Shown: in pieces, positions 9,026-17,866 of the stretch
Numbering within the stretch: the first letter of the stretch is position 1
Layout: each line of letters begins with the position of its first letter
Assembly: GCF_002797315.1 (NCBI RefSeq)
Contig: NZ_KZ454936.1
Coordinates: forward strand, 1,053,133-1,117,132
Length of the DNA stretch: 64,000 nucleotides
Direction of reading: 5' to 3'
Source: Bacillus sp. FJAT-44742
Lineage (GTDB): Bacteria > Bacillota > Bacilli > Bacillales > Marinococcaceae
The notes under the pieces: model-generated
Databases searched by the model: none
What the model was told of the DNA's origin: nothing
The model's input: the letters and a program-made list of their open reading frames with translations, nothing else
Translations under genes and position numbers: made by a program

Positions 9026-9967
9026 TTGGAACAAAGACGTTTATGGCCTCTCTATGTACTTATATTTTCTGTCATGCTTGTCTGGGGGCTGAATGTAGTT
9101 GCTCTGAAAGTTCTGGTGGACTTTATGGCACCTGCATCTATGCAGGCACTTAGAATTTTTCTTGCCGGCCTGACTGTATTTATTATTATTTTTCTTCGGA
9201 AAAGCTTTAGGAAATTAACGAAAAAAGAATGGAAAATTACGATTGCTGCCTTGCTGTTCGGTGTAGTGGGGCATCACTTTTTTTTGGCAATGGGGCTTAC
9301 AGAAACTACGGCCTCTAATGCATCAATTATTTTAGCATTGCTTCCTGTCACCACTTCCGTGTTGGCGATGATGATTCTCGGTGATCCCTTGACTAAGCTG
9401 AGGTTTGTCGGAATCTTGTCTGCATTTACTGGAGTCTTCTTGATTGTATTTATGGGTGATGGGGACTTCGGGGCCTTAACAAGAGGAGATATATTTATTT
9501 TTTTGGGGATGGCTACCCAGGCGCTGAGCTTTATTTTTATTAGGCAGGCAACAAGTACAATCAGTCCTGCTTTGATGACTGGCTACATGTTTATTGTAGG
9601 GTCCTTTTTCTTGCTGGTCCTAAGTGTAGTATTTGAGCCTAATGGAATCAGGGAGATGTTTACGGCACCGTTGTATGTATGGGCCATATTTATAGGTTCG
9701 GCTGTATTGGCAACAGCTGTAGGACATCAATTGTTTAATGGAGCCATCCAAAAGATAGGGGCTGGCGAAACAGCGGTATTTAATAATCTTGTTCCTTTTT
9801 TTGGATTGGTTAGTTCTGCACTTCTTTTAGGTGAAAACATAACTCTGCCACAAATTGCAAGCTTTACCTTTATCGTAATTGGTGTTTTGTTTGGTACAGG
9901 GTATGTAGAAAAGAAATTTATTCTCTATAAAAACAAAAAAAGAGAGACAGATCATCTCTCTCTTTAA
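9026..9967 (+). CDS. EamA/DMT-family transporter
   Basis: 313 residues with ten hydrophobic segments in two EamA repeats. The first begins VLIFSVMLVWGLNVVALKVL; the second includes GDIFIFLGMATQALSFIFIRQ and ends LLLGENITLPQIASFTFIVIGVL. The C-terminus is basic. Start TTG 9026 is preceded by AAGAAGGGAAG. A drug/metabolite exporter of unknown substrate; monocistronic, ending in its own terminator and converging on yidD. Confidence 0.88.
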   Translation: MEQRRLWPLYVLIFSVMLVWGLNVVALKVLVDFMAPASMQALRIFLAGLTVFIIIFLRKSFRKLTKKEWKITIAALLFGVVGHHFFLAMGLTETTASNASIILALLPVTTSVLAMMILGDPLTKLRFVGILSAFTGVFLIVFMGDGDFGALTRGDIFIFLGMATQALSFIFIRQATSTISPALMTGYMFIVGSFFLLVLSVVFEPNGIREMFTAPLYVWAIFIGSAVLATAVGHQLFNGAIQKIGAGETAVFNNLVPFFGLVSSALLLGENITLPQIASFTFIVIGVLFGTGYVEKKFILYKNKKRETDHLSL

Positions 9968-9968
9968 A
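9936..9968 (+). terminator. Terminator at the end of the EamA transporter gene
   Basis: AGAGAGA...TCTCTCT hairpin inside the last codons, A-rich before and T-rich after, so it may serve both converging genes. Confidence 0.6.
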
Positions 9969-9975
9969 GGAACAG

Positions 9976-10221
9976 TCACGATGCGTTCCTCCCTTTATTT
10001 TGATTCTTTTTTTCAGGGACCGGATCAAAGCCGCCAGGATGAAAAGGATGGCACTTTAAAAGGCGTTTTATGGTCAGCCAGCTGCCCTTAAGTGCTCCAT
10101 ATGTTCTTACGGCCTCCAGGCTGTATTGAGAACATGTCGGATGAAAGCGGCATGTTGGCGGGGTTAATGGTGATATAAATCGTTGATAAAAACGAAGAAT
10201 TTTGATTAGGATAAATTTCAT
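9976..10221 (-). CDS. yidD: Membrane protein insertion efficiency factor YidD
   Basis: 81 residues with the full YidD signature: amphipathic start [19 protein letters not shown], then [25 protein letters not shown] and [18 protein letters not shown]. The three conserved Cys are present. SD GAGGAG lies just upstream of ATG 10221. In this family the protein is membrane-associated and helps YidC/Sec-dependent insertion. It stands alone here, not beside rpmH/rnpA. Confidence 0.95.
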   Translation of the reverse strand: MKFILIKILRFYQRFISPLTPPTCRFHPTCSQYSLEAVRTYGALKGSWLTIKRLLKCHPFHPGGFDPVPEKKNQNKGRNAS

Positions 10222-10406
10222 CGGTTTCTCCTCGTAAGACGTTTTCTTCTACATCTTAGCAGAAAGAGAAAAGTGGTGTAAGGGGAAAATAAAGAGGGAT
10301 TCCTTATATGCTTTCCAGTAAATTTAATGTTTGACTATGCACGAGAAAGGGCAAAAGAATAATAAGCACAAACAAATTATACTTTACCAAAGAGGTGAGC
10401 TTTCGA

Positions 10407-10538
10407 GTGAAACACTTTGCACATCGTTCCATTAACAAAAAGCATAATGGCCTAAATAGTACTCAGGAAGTGCGTTATGCAAAAATTTTCAGGAAAGCTG
10501 ATAAAGAAATAGAACAAATGCAAAAAGAGCAAAAGTAA
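10407..10538 (+). CDS. Small protein, YfhE-like
   Basis: A 43-codon gene: GTG 10407 with AGAGGTG at 10391-10397. The peptide is basic and ends in a short helix; the segment NSTQEVRYAKIFRKADKE resembles the TQEV-Y-EFKKADRA core I recall from the small Bacillus protein YfhE. A strong terminator follows 26 bases after the stop. Recognition is from memory and moderate; function unknown. Confidence 0.6.
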   Translation: MKHFAHRSINKKHNGLNSTQEVRYAKIFRKADKEIEQMQKEQK

Positions 10539-10563
10539 AATAAAAACTGGACCAAAACCAAGA

Positions 10564-10606
10564 TAAAAAGAATGGCCTCACTGTTTGTGGGTGCCATTCT
10601 TTTTAT
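10564..10606 (+). terminator. Terminator after the YfhE-like gene
   Basis: AAAAAGAATGGC...GCCATTCTTTTT stem-loop with T run. Confidence 0.85.
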
Positions 10607-10720
10607 TTATACGTTAGTTGTTAAAATGTGAAAATCATGCGGACTGATCGCGATAATACTATAAAGAGAGGGTCTTCTAATGAACAAGTGTTGATGTCAG
10701 CAGCCTTCGCACAGAACATA

Positions 10721-10773
10721 AAAAAGATCGCAAGTCACCTATCAAGGGTTGTAAGGTGACTTGTGATCTTTTT
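10721..10773 (+). terminator. Orphan terminator-like hairpin
   Basis: AAAAAGATC-CAAGTCACCT pairs with AGGTGACTTG-GATCTTTTT around a 13-base loop, a long near-perfect stem with T run. There is no gene before it on this strand, only ATGAACAAGTGTTGA after GAGAGGG. It could end a small RNA or be the relic of an attenuator. Confidence 0.6.
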
Positions 10774-10895
10774 AACCCTGCAAAAATTCTCCAAAATAAA
10801 TATTTTACAGAAAGAAAAGAGGGTGGGACAAAATCAGCTAAATAGAAGGGACTTCACCGTCGGTGAGGGCCCTTACTTATATTATAATTCTGTTG

Positions 10896-11017
10896 GTTGA
10901 TTGTTAAAAATACACTCGCTTGCCGCAGGCAAGGCTTCAGCTAGCCGGGTGAATCCCCCGGCTGATCTTCAGCTCTTGCTTTTCCTGCAGGCGTCTTGTG
11001 ATGTTTGAACAATCAAC
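10896..11017. repeat. Palindromic intergenic repeat, copy A (inside the IS)
   Basis: Outer arms GTTGATTGTT (10896-10905) and AACAATCAAC (11008-11017) enclose GCTTCAGCT...GATCTTCAGCTCTTGCTTTTCC, with an inner AGCCGGG/CCCGGCT stem. A related core occurs at 41252-41330. Confidence 0.7.
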
Positions 11018-12403
11018 GTCTATGTACACAAAAAGGATACCTTCTGATAAAGTTAAACCACCACAACCTAACAGAATCGGAGGTATCCTTATATTTAAAG
11101 ATTATAACATGAATCAAGTCGTTTTGCCGATGGACCTTTTTTATAAACTCCAGGAAAATGATGTTGCTTTTGCGGTCAATGATCTCGTGGAAACTATACC
11201 GGATGAAGCATAAGAAAAGCTGATTGATGATGAGGCAATCTTCATTGATGGCACAAAGGTGGAGGCAAACGCGAATAAATTTACTTTTGTCTGGCGTAAA
11301 TCCGTTGAAAGGTACAGCGCCGGCTCAGTGGAAAAGTCGAATCAACTTTATGAGGAGCTGCTAAACCAGGATATCATTCCTGCCATCGAACGGGAGAATC
11401 TCGAGGAATTATCTTCTGAAGAGCTCGAAGAGGTCGTACAAGAGCTTGAGGAAACCGTTGAAGATTTTGATAAGCGAATCGAAGAATCGACAGATACGAA
11501 AGTGCGCAAGCAGCTTCGATCAGAACGAAAAACACCCAAACAATATCGTAAGCAGTTTAAGGATTTTGTTTTACGCAAACATAAATATATGCAGGATCTT
11601 GCGATCCTGGGAGAGCGAAACAGTTACTCAAAGACGGATCATGATGCCACCTTTATGCGGATGAAGGACGACTATATGAAGAATGGGCAACTAAAAGCCG
11701 GGTATAATCTGCAGATTGCAACCGAAAGCCAGTACGCTCTTGCTTACGATATCTTTCCAAACCCTACTGATACCCGGACGTTCATCCCTTTTTTGGACAC
11801 AATTGAGGAAGATTTTTTCTCTTTGCCATCTTATATTGTGGCTGATGAGGGTTATGGAAGTGAACAGAATTATGAAGACGTGTTTAACAATCGTCAGCGA
11901 ACCCCACTCAACACATACAGCATGTATCGCAAAGAGAAGAAAAAAGCATATAAGAACAACCCATTCAACGTAAGTAACTGGATCTTTGACCAGGAGACCG
12001 ATTCTTTTACCTGTCCGAATGATAAGAAACTGAGCTTGGTCGACAAGAACAGATAAATCAGGATTTGAACGTAAGTTTAAGGTTTATGAAAGTAAAGATT
12101 GTTTGGAATGTCCACTTCGTTCTCAGTGTACGAAAGCCAAGGAAGGAAGTAACCGCAAGGTTTATTATAATGAGAAGTGGGAAAATCAAAAAGCCTATAT
12201 TCAAGAAATGCTTTCAGACGAAGAAACCGGCGAGCTCTACGGGAAGCGTAAGGTCGTTGTGGAGCCAACCTTCGGATTTCTGAAGGCTAATTTGCGTTTC
12301 ACCCGAATGTCGGTGAGAGGAAAAAAACAGGTGAAAAACGAAATTGGATTTGCATTACTGGCGGTGAACTTGAGAAAGTACACCGCCCATAAGCCCCATC
12401 ATC
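10998..12403 (+). pseudogene. IS1182-family transposase, broken
   Basis: Three pieces of one transposase. The N-terminal part (NMNQVVLPMDLFYKLQENDVAFAV) stops at TAA 11211. The middle part resumes in the same frame at DDEAIFIDGTKVEANANK, so roughly a hundred codons of the usual family sequence are missing. It continues to YIVADEGYGSEQNYE and a stop at 12056. The C-terminal part is in another frame and holds CPLRSQCTKAKEG and VEPTFGFLKANLRFTRMSVRGKKQ. The DDE residues are recognisable but spread over broken frames, so it cannot make an active enzyme. Confidence 0.88.
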
Positions 12404-12537
12404 CCAATTCTGATCACCAAAAAGGTGCCAGCTATCGAAAATCGATAACTGACACCTTTTATTTCATTTCAGAGACTGTTTTGTCCCAGCCTCTTCTCGA
12501 CAATCTAAGCTTGCCGAATGGCAAGCTTTTTATTTTA

Positions 12538-13425
12538 TTAGCTTACATAAAACGTAGCCTTAGGTTGAAGAGTAGTGCGGAGCTCATTCATTTCCCCTTC
12601 ACTTAAACGAACCATTGGAAGACGAACATCTCCTGAAATGATACCTTTCAGCTCTAAAGCAGCCTTAACTGGGACAGGGCTTGGAGCTGCAAACATAGCT
12701 TTCATAAGCGGCAGCAACTGTCGATGTCTTTTGGCTGCAAACTGAGGATGCCCCTGTAAAAAGGACTGAACCATTTCCTGCATTTCATTTCCTAAAATGT
12801 GTGAAGAAACAGAAACGATTCCTGTTCCGCCAATAGCCATTATCGGAAGAGTTAAGCTGTCATCTCCACTGTAAAGAGAGAAGTTGTCAGGTGTTTCTTC
12901 CACGATGCGGGACATAGCATCTAAGTCACCGCTCGCTTCTTTTGTTGATACGATATTCTCAATATAGGACAAGCGGATCGTTGTTTCCACTGAAACATTT
13001 ACGACGCTTCGCCCTGGAATATTATAAATCATAACTGGAAGGTTTGTTGCTTGAGCAATAGTCTTAAAATGCTGGTATAAGCCTTCCTGAGACGGCTTGC
13101 TGTAATAAGGAGAAACAAGCATTACAGCATCTACACCAACTTGTTCTGCTTTTTTAGTTAATTCCACTGAAGCTTTTGTATTGTTACAACCGGTACCGGC
13201 AATGACAGGAACTCTGCCACTAACTACTTTCACTACATGTTCGAACAAAAGAAGCTTTTCCTCTTTTGAAAGTGTAGGGGATTCACCAGTAGTTCCTGCG
13301 ACAACGAGTGCGTCCGTTCCGTTTGAAATTAAATGATTTACAAGCTTTGTGACTGCGTTAAAATCTACTTCTTCATTTTCATCAAATGGTGTAACCATTG
13401 CTGTTAATACACGACCAAAATTCAT
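12538..13425 (-). CDS. dapA: 4-hydroxy-tetrahydrodipicolinate synthase
   Basis: 295-residue TIM-barrel lyase of the DapA family condensing pyruvate with aspartate semialdehyde, the first committed step to lysine and diaminopimelate. Visible: GTTGESPTLS near residues 44-53, the catalytic Tyr134 in YNIPGRS and Schiff-base Lys162 in VSTKEASGD. Start ATG 13425 (MNFGRVLTAM) has GAGGG eight bases upstream; ATG 13431 is too close to the SD. It stands alone rather than in a dapG-dapA operon. A lysine riboswitch and terminator precede it, so lysine represses it. Confidence 0.96.
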   Translation of the reverse strand: MNFGRVLTAMVTPFDENEEVDFNAVTKLVNHLISNGTDALVVAGTTGESPTLSKEEKLLLFEHVVKVVSGRVPVIAGTGCNNTKASVELTKKAEQVGVDAVMLVSPYYSKPSQEGLYQHFKTIAQATNLPVMIYNIPGRSVVNVSVETTIRLSYIENIVSTKEASGDLDAMSRIVEETPDNFSLYSGDDSLTLPIMAIGGTGIVSVSSHILGNEMQEMVQSFLQGHPQFAAKRHRQLLPLMKAMFAAPSPVPVKAALELKGIISGDVRLPMVRLSEGEMNELRTTLQPKATFYVS

Positions 13426-13528
13426 GTACATCACCCTCTTCATAAAATATCGTTCATTTTTCACCAAGTTCTTTTTACCGGGTGAGGGCAGGTTCTCAAC
13501 GTAGTCAGTCGTTGGTACACCTGAACGT

Positions 13529-13564
13529 AAAAAAGCAACAATGAGAGGGATGTCTCATTGTTGC
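13529..13564 (-). terminator. Riboswitch-controlled terminator upstream of dapA
   Basis: On the minus strand GCAACAATGAGA...TCTCATTGTTGC is followed by TTTTTTA, directly after the lysine aptamer and before dapA: the expression platform. Confidence 0.85.
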
Positions 13565-13574
13565 ATAACGTTCA

Positions 13575-13790
13575 GTAATCTACAGAACCGTTTATGCGTG
13601 AGATAGCCCTCCATACAGCGCGTCATTGGCGCTATATGACAGTTACGTATTTATTCAATACGAAACCAGCTTCGAGTTCATGAGAAGCTCTCCACTTCGG
13701 CAAATCCCCCTTTCTGTAACATTCCACGGCTCTCATGTGCCTCCTGTTACATACTAATGGTCTTCGCGCCTCTAACCTCACTTCCAGTAA
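13575..13790 (-). promoter_or_regulatory. Lysine riboswitch (L box)
   Basis: Read on the minus strand the leader contains the L-box blocks in order: GTTAGAGGCGCGAAG, an AGTA motif soon after, GGGGGATTTGCCGAAG, GCTGGTT, TGTCATATAGCG and GGAGGGCTATCTCACGC. These match the conserved core of the lysine aptamer. A terminator follows and then dapA, so lysine binding should cause premature termination. Confidence 0.88.
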
Positions 13791-14092
13791 AGAAGCAGGA
13801 TATAAAATTGATTTTCTACAGAAACTGTATCAAACCTTTTGATCAATTGCAATGGGTTTTGATAAGAAATTTGTTGTATTTTCTTGTTCTTACAGGTTGT
13901 TTGCCCTTGTAGGTTTGATGGTAAACATCTGATTTAAATAGTAAAGACTGGAAAGATAAGAGTGATACCTGTCCTGAAAGAGAGGCGCAGGATAACCTGC
14001 CTTCCTAAAATTGTCTTTGATTCTATCCTTTCCCGGATTAACACAGATATAAAACGCAAAATATAAAAAAGAGAAGAAAGGAGGTAAAAAGC

Positions 14093-14797
14093 GTGATAAA
14101 AAAACTGACAATACTACTATTGTTTGTTTTTCTAATATCAGGATGTGTCATTGAACAAAGGCATGAGATCGGTGCAGATCGTGGAAAAGACCAGGCTTAT
14201 AATGATTTAGGGATAGAGTCGGCAAGAAAGCATGAAGGTATTTTAAGCGATATGATGATACCAGATGATGCTCCCGGCAGAGAAGGCGATAAAACCGGCG
14301 AAATTATTCGGTATGGAAGAAGTACTGAGGAAGACACCTGGCACGAAAAAAGAGACAGAAGGTTCGGGAGTGGGGATCGGCTATGGTCAAGGAGGCCAAT
14401 GACTATTAGACAAAGTCCTCAGGCTGGGGAAACGCCCTATTTTAAAGAGGGAACTCCTGGGTCTTTAGGCTACGAAGAACCTGATGTAGAGATGAAAATG
14501 CGTCTCTTGCAGGCAGACGAAATTGATGAAGCCTATGTTGTGGAAAAAGAAGGTCATTTTTTTGTAGGAGTTCAATCACATGAGGACGATAAAAGGAAAG
14601 TTCATTATTTAATTTACAGCTTTTTGTCAGATGTAGTGGATGAAGATCAGCTGCATATCTTCACAGATAGAAAATCAGTTAACAGAATCAGAGCAGCGGA
14701 GAAGGGTGAAGGAAGATTTGAAAGTCACACTCTCCACGATTTCCTGAAGGATATAGAGTACGAATTTCAGCGACCAGGCGAAAACTGGCCTTATTAA
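14093..14797 (+). CDS. Lipoprotein, YhcN/YlaJ-like (sporulation type)
   Basis: 234 residues. A lipoprotein signal with lipobox LISGC (Cys about residue 18), then a charged low-complexity region and a C-terminal domain (DEAYVVEKEGHFFVGVQS...VDEDQLHIFTDRKSVNRI) resembling the YhcN/YlaJ spore-lipoprotein core. Start GTG 14093 follows AAAGGAGG. Monocistronic. Assignment to that family is moderate: the pattern matches but the central linker is unusual. Confidence 0.7.
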   Translation: MIKKLTILLLFVFLISGCVIEQRHEIGADRGKDQAYNDLGIESARKHEGILSDMMIPDDAPGREGDKTGEIIRYGRSTEEDTWHEKRDRRFGSGDRLWSRRPMTIRQSPQAGETPYFKEGTPGSLGYEEPDVEMKMRLLQADEIDEAYVVEKEGHFFVGVQSHEDDKRKVHYLIYSFLSDVVDEDQLHIFTDRKSVNRIRAAEKGEGRFESHTLHDFLKDIEYEFQRPGENWPY

Positions 14798-15219
14798 ATT
14801 GTTAGCTCTGTGTAAGGCCAAGGTTGATTTTTTATTTTTATTGTTAGATAAACGTTCGAGTAACCTTAAGGAACATTATTAAAAAGCACGATTAAATAAT
14901 AAGCTTTTATGGAGTCTCTTTTAGTTCATAAGTCTGTTAAATAGAAAATAAAACGTATACTTCTTTAGTGAATTACTTTGTCCACGGGTTCTGTGAGATG
15001 GTTAGATCGCATATTTCAGAAGCCGGCAGGAGTGAACCCTTATGAAATGGTTCACATCCCGAATGCTTCATCCTGCTGTCTTCTGCTCACTTATCCTTCG
15101 TCATCTACGCCAGTACTGGAAGGACAGAGTTACTCTGTTCTTTATTTATTACATAAAAATGCTTGAAGGGAAGTAATTGCTAAAGATGTTATTCCTGTAA
15201 CTGTATATATAGAACCTGG
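14798..15219. other. Intergenic region, 422 bases
   Basis: No convincing gene. It holds nested inverted repeats: GTGAACC (15032-15038) with GGTTCAC (15049-15055), inside GCAGGA (15026) and TCCTGC (15071). The reading frame through here has no SD and does not look coding. Confidence 0.5.
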
Positions 15220-15780
15220 TTAAAATACTCCCTCTCTCCTTGTAACATCAGTCCAAACGATTTCCATCTGATTATGGGCTAAAAGGATGTTGTCAAAATG
15301 CACCTCCACCATAGAACATTCGTGTTCATCTGAGTCTTCAAAGCAATCGGCAAGGGAATTTTTTAAGTGGGTTAGTTCAGCCATCTTACTTGTATGGATC
15401 GCGTGAAGCTCTTCAAATTCAAATGGCACAGGCAGAGCCAGGAGTTCCACTGCTTCCTTTTCCATTTGTTCAATAGGCTCTAATATGTCAGTAAGATTTT
15501 CATTTTCTTTTCCATGAATGTTCATAGCAAGTGTTTCAAGGTGAGCATTTGAACGATCTATATAATATTCATAAAGATCAGCATAATCTTCTGACCCTTT
15601 TGTATGCTGCAGCCGCTTTTGGTTTTGAACTTTATCATTTGGGGTAGTGTCTGTTACATTATTTTTTTCATAATGAGTCCTTTCTAAATCACTTTCTAAG
15701 TCATCGACGGCTCCCTCTCCACAGGCACCGAGCAAGGCGACAAGACACAATAAGCCAAAGAGCAATTTGTATATTTTCAC
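15220..15780 (-). CDS. Predicted lipoprotein, function unknown
   Basis: 186 residues with an N-terminal lipoprotein signal (KLLFGLLCLVALLGAC, lipobox Cys near residue 20), then an acidic linker and a helical domain with regularly spaced His and Glu. Two further Cys (LADCFEDSDEHEC) may form a disulfide outside the membrane. SD GGAGGA precedes ATG 15780. Not recognised as a named family. Confidence 0.8.
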   Translation of the reverse strand: MKIYKLLFGLLCLVALLGACGEGAVDDLESDLERTHYEKNNVTDTTPNDKVQNQKRLQHTKGSEDYADLYEYYIDRSNAHLETLAMNIHGKENENLTDILEPIEQMEKEAVELLALPVPFEFEELHAIHTSKMAELTHLKNSLADCFEDSDEHECSMVEVHFDNILLAHNQMEIVWTDVTRREGVF

Positions 15781-15992
15781 GGTTTTTCCTCCTTATCCCT
15801 GATCCAGGATGCTTTTTCTTATTTTGGAAAAGGAAGTCGATAATTATGCGGGAGGAATGAAAAGAAAAAAACCTGTTAATATTTTAGTTATTAGGCTAAA
15901 ATGTAGGTAATAAAAAAAACCTCTTTTATTTTTAAGGCTTTTTCCCTTATAATGAAATATGGGAATAAAAGATGCATGGGGGGCCGTCTTCT

Positions 15993-16265
15993 ATGTCGTA
16001 TTTGCAGCAAATTGCCGTGGAGCTTCCGGAAGATATATTTTCGGAAATAGAGCATTTGTCAAAAGAGGAAATAGATTCCTTTTTTCGAAAAGTAATCGAA
16101 AATCAAATTGAAAAAAAGAAAAGCACCGACATTCGTTTTCAAATGAAACGAGGGTATCTCGAGATGGCCCAGATTAACTTGGGGATTGCTGAAGAATTTG
16201 CACAAGCAGATGAGGAAGCATTAACCATCGGAGAGCAGGCAGTATTACAAGAAAAAGGGGTATAA
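15993..16265 (+). CDS. ndoAI: Type II antitoxin EndoAI (ribbon-helix-helix)
   Basis: 90 residues. The N-terminal part (QIAVELPEDIFSEIEHLSKEEIDSFFRKVI) fits a ribbon-helix-helix DNA-binding fold; the C-terminal RGYLEMAQINLGIAEEFAQADEEA is the conserved toxin-wrapping segment of EndoAI/YdcD. Start ATG 15993 has GGGGGG about eight bases upstream. It is followed 61 bases later by the EndoA toxin. In B. subtilis the pair follows alr; here a lipoprotein gene on the other strand is upstream. Confidence 0.9.
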   Translation: MSYLQQIAVELPEDIFSEIEHLSKEEIDSFFRKVIENQIEKKKSTDIRFQMKRGYLEMAQINLGIAEEFAQADEEALTIGEQAVLQEKGV

Positions 16266-16326
16266 TGCCTGCTCGCCCTGCATACCCTTTTGAAAAGGGA
16301 TCAGGTGAAGGAGGTGAACGGATGAG

Positions 16327-16710
16327 TTGAGTGATACGAATCACGGTCATCACCATTCAAAAAAAGTAAAACGAGGCGACGTCTTTTTTGCTGATCTTTC
16401 ACCTGTTGTAGGGTCTGAACAAGGAGGCGTGAGGCCGGTACTAGTTATCCAAAATGATATTGGAAACCGGTTTAGCCCAACGGTCATCGTTGCAGCTATT
16501 ACAGCGCAGATTAAGAAAGCAAAGCTCCCTACACATGTGGAGATTGATGCAAGCAAGCATGATTTTGACCGAGACAGTGTAATCTTGCTTGAACAAATTC
16601 GGACTATTGATAAGCAGCGTTTGACAGATAAGATCACCCATCTTGACGATGCGATGATGGAAGAAGTAAAGAAAGCGCTCGACATTAGTTTAGGATTAAT
16701 GGATATTTAG
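16327..16710 (+). CDS. ndoA: mRNA interferase EndoA (MazF family toxin)
   Basis: 127 residues, near-identical to the family through [47 protein letters not shown] and [23 protein letters not shown]. It cleaves single-stranded mRNA (UACAU in B. subtilis EndoA). The N-terminus has about a dozen extra residues ([12 protein letters not shown]). The in-frame start is TTG 16327; a nearer ATG (16322) reads ATG-AGT-TGA and overlaps it, right after the strong SD GGAGGTG. Confidence 0.95.
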   Translation: MSDTNHGHHHSKKVKRGDVFFADLSPVVGSEQGGVRPVLVIQNDIGNRFSPTVIVAAITAQIKKAKLPTHVEIDASKHDFDRDSVILLEQIRTIDKQRLTDKITHLDDAMMEEVKKALDISLGLMDI

Positions 16711-16746
16711 GATTTACATAAATTAACGTCCCTACATATTTCGTTT

Positions 16747-16779
16747 GAAAAACACGCCTCGTTTTAGGCGTGTTTTTTG
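16747..16779 (+). terminator. Terminator after ndoA
   Basis: AACACGCCT...AGGCGTGTTTTTT hairpin with T run. Confidence 0.9.
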
Positions 16780-16877
16780 TCGTTACTTTAAATTTTCTTC
16801 TTTTCGTGTAGATAACTTCTAAAATGATAAAAATAAGGGTATAGCCAATGGAAGTTGTCTGTATTGGAGGGAGAAAA

Positions 16878-17852
16878 ATGAGAGAATTTGCGACACCGCA
16901 AGTCGTCGTGAGCAAGTGCCTTGAATTTGACGCGTGCAGATATAACGGAGAAATGATTCCAAACAAAACGATTCAGCGGCTTTCTTCTTTTGTGAACTTC
17001 ATTCCAGTTTGTCCAGATGTAGAAATCGGCTTAGGGGTACCAAGAGATACGATTCGCCTTGTAGATAATAATGGAAGTAAGGAAATGATCCAGCCTTCTT
17101 CAAAGAAATATATAACAGGTGAAATGCATAAGTTTTCAGAACGATTTATAAAAAGCTTACAAGAAGTCGATGGATTTCTTTTAAAAAACAGATCCCCTAC
17201 ATGTGGCATTTCTGATGCTAAGGTGTACACTGGAGCTGAGAAAGGGTCAGCGACTAAGGAACTGGGGAGCGGACTTTTTGCTGAAGCAGTTTTATCACAC
17301 TTTTCTGGCTGTGCTGTAGAGGATGAAGGAAGACTTAGCAATTTTACGATAAGAGAACACTTTTATACGAAGATTTTTACTCTAGCTGCCTTTAAGGAAA
17401 AGAAACGCACGCAAAAGATACATGAGTTAGTAAATTTTCATGCCAGACAAAAATTTTTACTTATGGCTTATGATCAGAAAAGTGTGAAAAAGCTTGGAAA
17501 TATAGCCGCTAATCATGAAAGACTGCCGGCAGAGAATGTGTTTGAAAAATATGAAGCTGCACTAAAACATGCGTTACAACAGGCTCCTTCTACCAAGCGT
17601 TATATTAATGTGTGTGAGCATGTATTTGGTTTTTTATCTTCGGGGCTACATGCTGGTGAGAAAGCTTTCTTTCTTGATATGCTAGAAAGGTACAGAGAAA
17701 AAAAGATACCTTTAACAAGCATTACCAGTATATTGAAATCCTGGGCCGTTCGATTTGAGGAAGCATATTTACTGAGGCAAAGTTTTTTTCTGCCTTATCC
17801 AGAAGAACTTGTCGAAATTAGCGACTCCGGAAAGGGACGAGCGTATACGTAA
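16878..17852 (+). CDS. DUF523-DUF1722 fusion protein (TudS-like desulfidase domain)
   Basis: 324 residues. The N-terminal half is DUF523: SKCLEFDACRYNG, FIPVCPDVEIGLGVPR, KNRSPTCGI, with Cys positions that in TudS proteins hold a 4Fe-4S cluster used to remove sulfur from thiouracil/thiouridine. The C-terminal half is DUF1722 (YbgA-like), with FHARQKFLLMAYDQKSVKKLG and a helical tail. Start ATG 16878 has GGAGGGAG. It is 14 bases upstream of the nitroreductase gene, so they are likely co-transcribed. Substrate not shown by sequence. Confidence 0.85.
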   Translation: MREFATPQVVVSKCLEFDACRYNGEMIPNKTIQRLSSFVNFIPVCPDVEIGLGVPRDTIRLVDNNGSKEMIQPSSKKYITGEMHKFSERFIKSLQEVDGFLLKNRSPTCGISDAKVYTGAEKGSATKELGSGLFAEAVLSHFSGCAVEDEGRLSNFTIREHFYTKIFTLAAFKEKKRTQKIHELVNFHARQKFLLMAYDQKSVKKLGNIAANHERLPAENVFEKYEAALKHALQQAPSTKRYINVCEHVFGFLSSGLHAGEKAFFLDMLERYREKKIPLTSITSILKSWAVRFEEAYLLRQSFFLPYPEELVEISDSGKGRAYT

Positions 17853-17866
17853 GGAGAGAGGAAACA

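Larger units (their letters stand above)
10817..12495 (+). mobile_element. IS1182-family insertion sequence, inactivated
   Basis: Both ends carry the imperfect terminal inverted repeat GGGTGGGACAAAA (left, 10821-10833) and its complement TTTTGTCCCAGCC (right, 12479-12491). Between them lies a broken DDE transposase and, at 12423-12461, a terminator-like hairpin. A target duplication is not evident. The element sits between the YfhE-like gene and dapA without breaking either. Confidence 0.85.

Noticed and set aside
14978-15166. Open frame of about 62 codons with a TTG start
   Set aside because: No SD, Ser/Pro-rich composition without family look, and it runs through nested inverted repeats.
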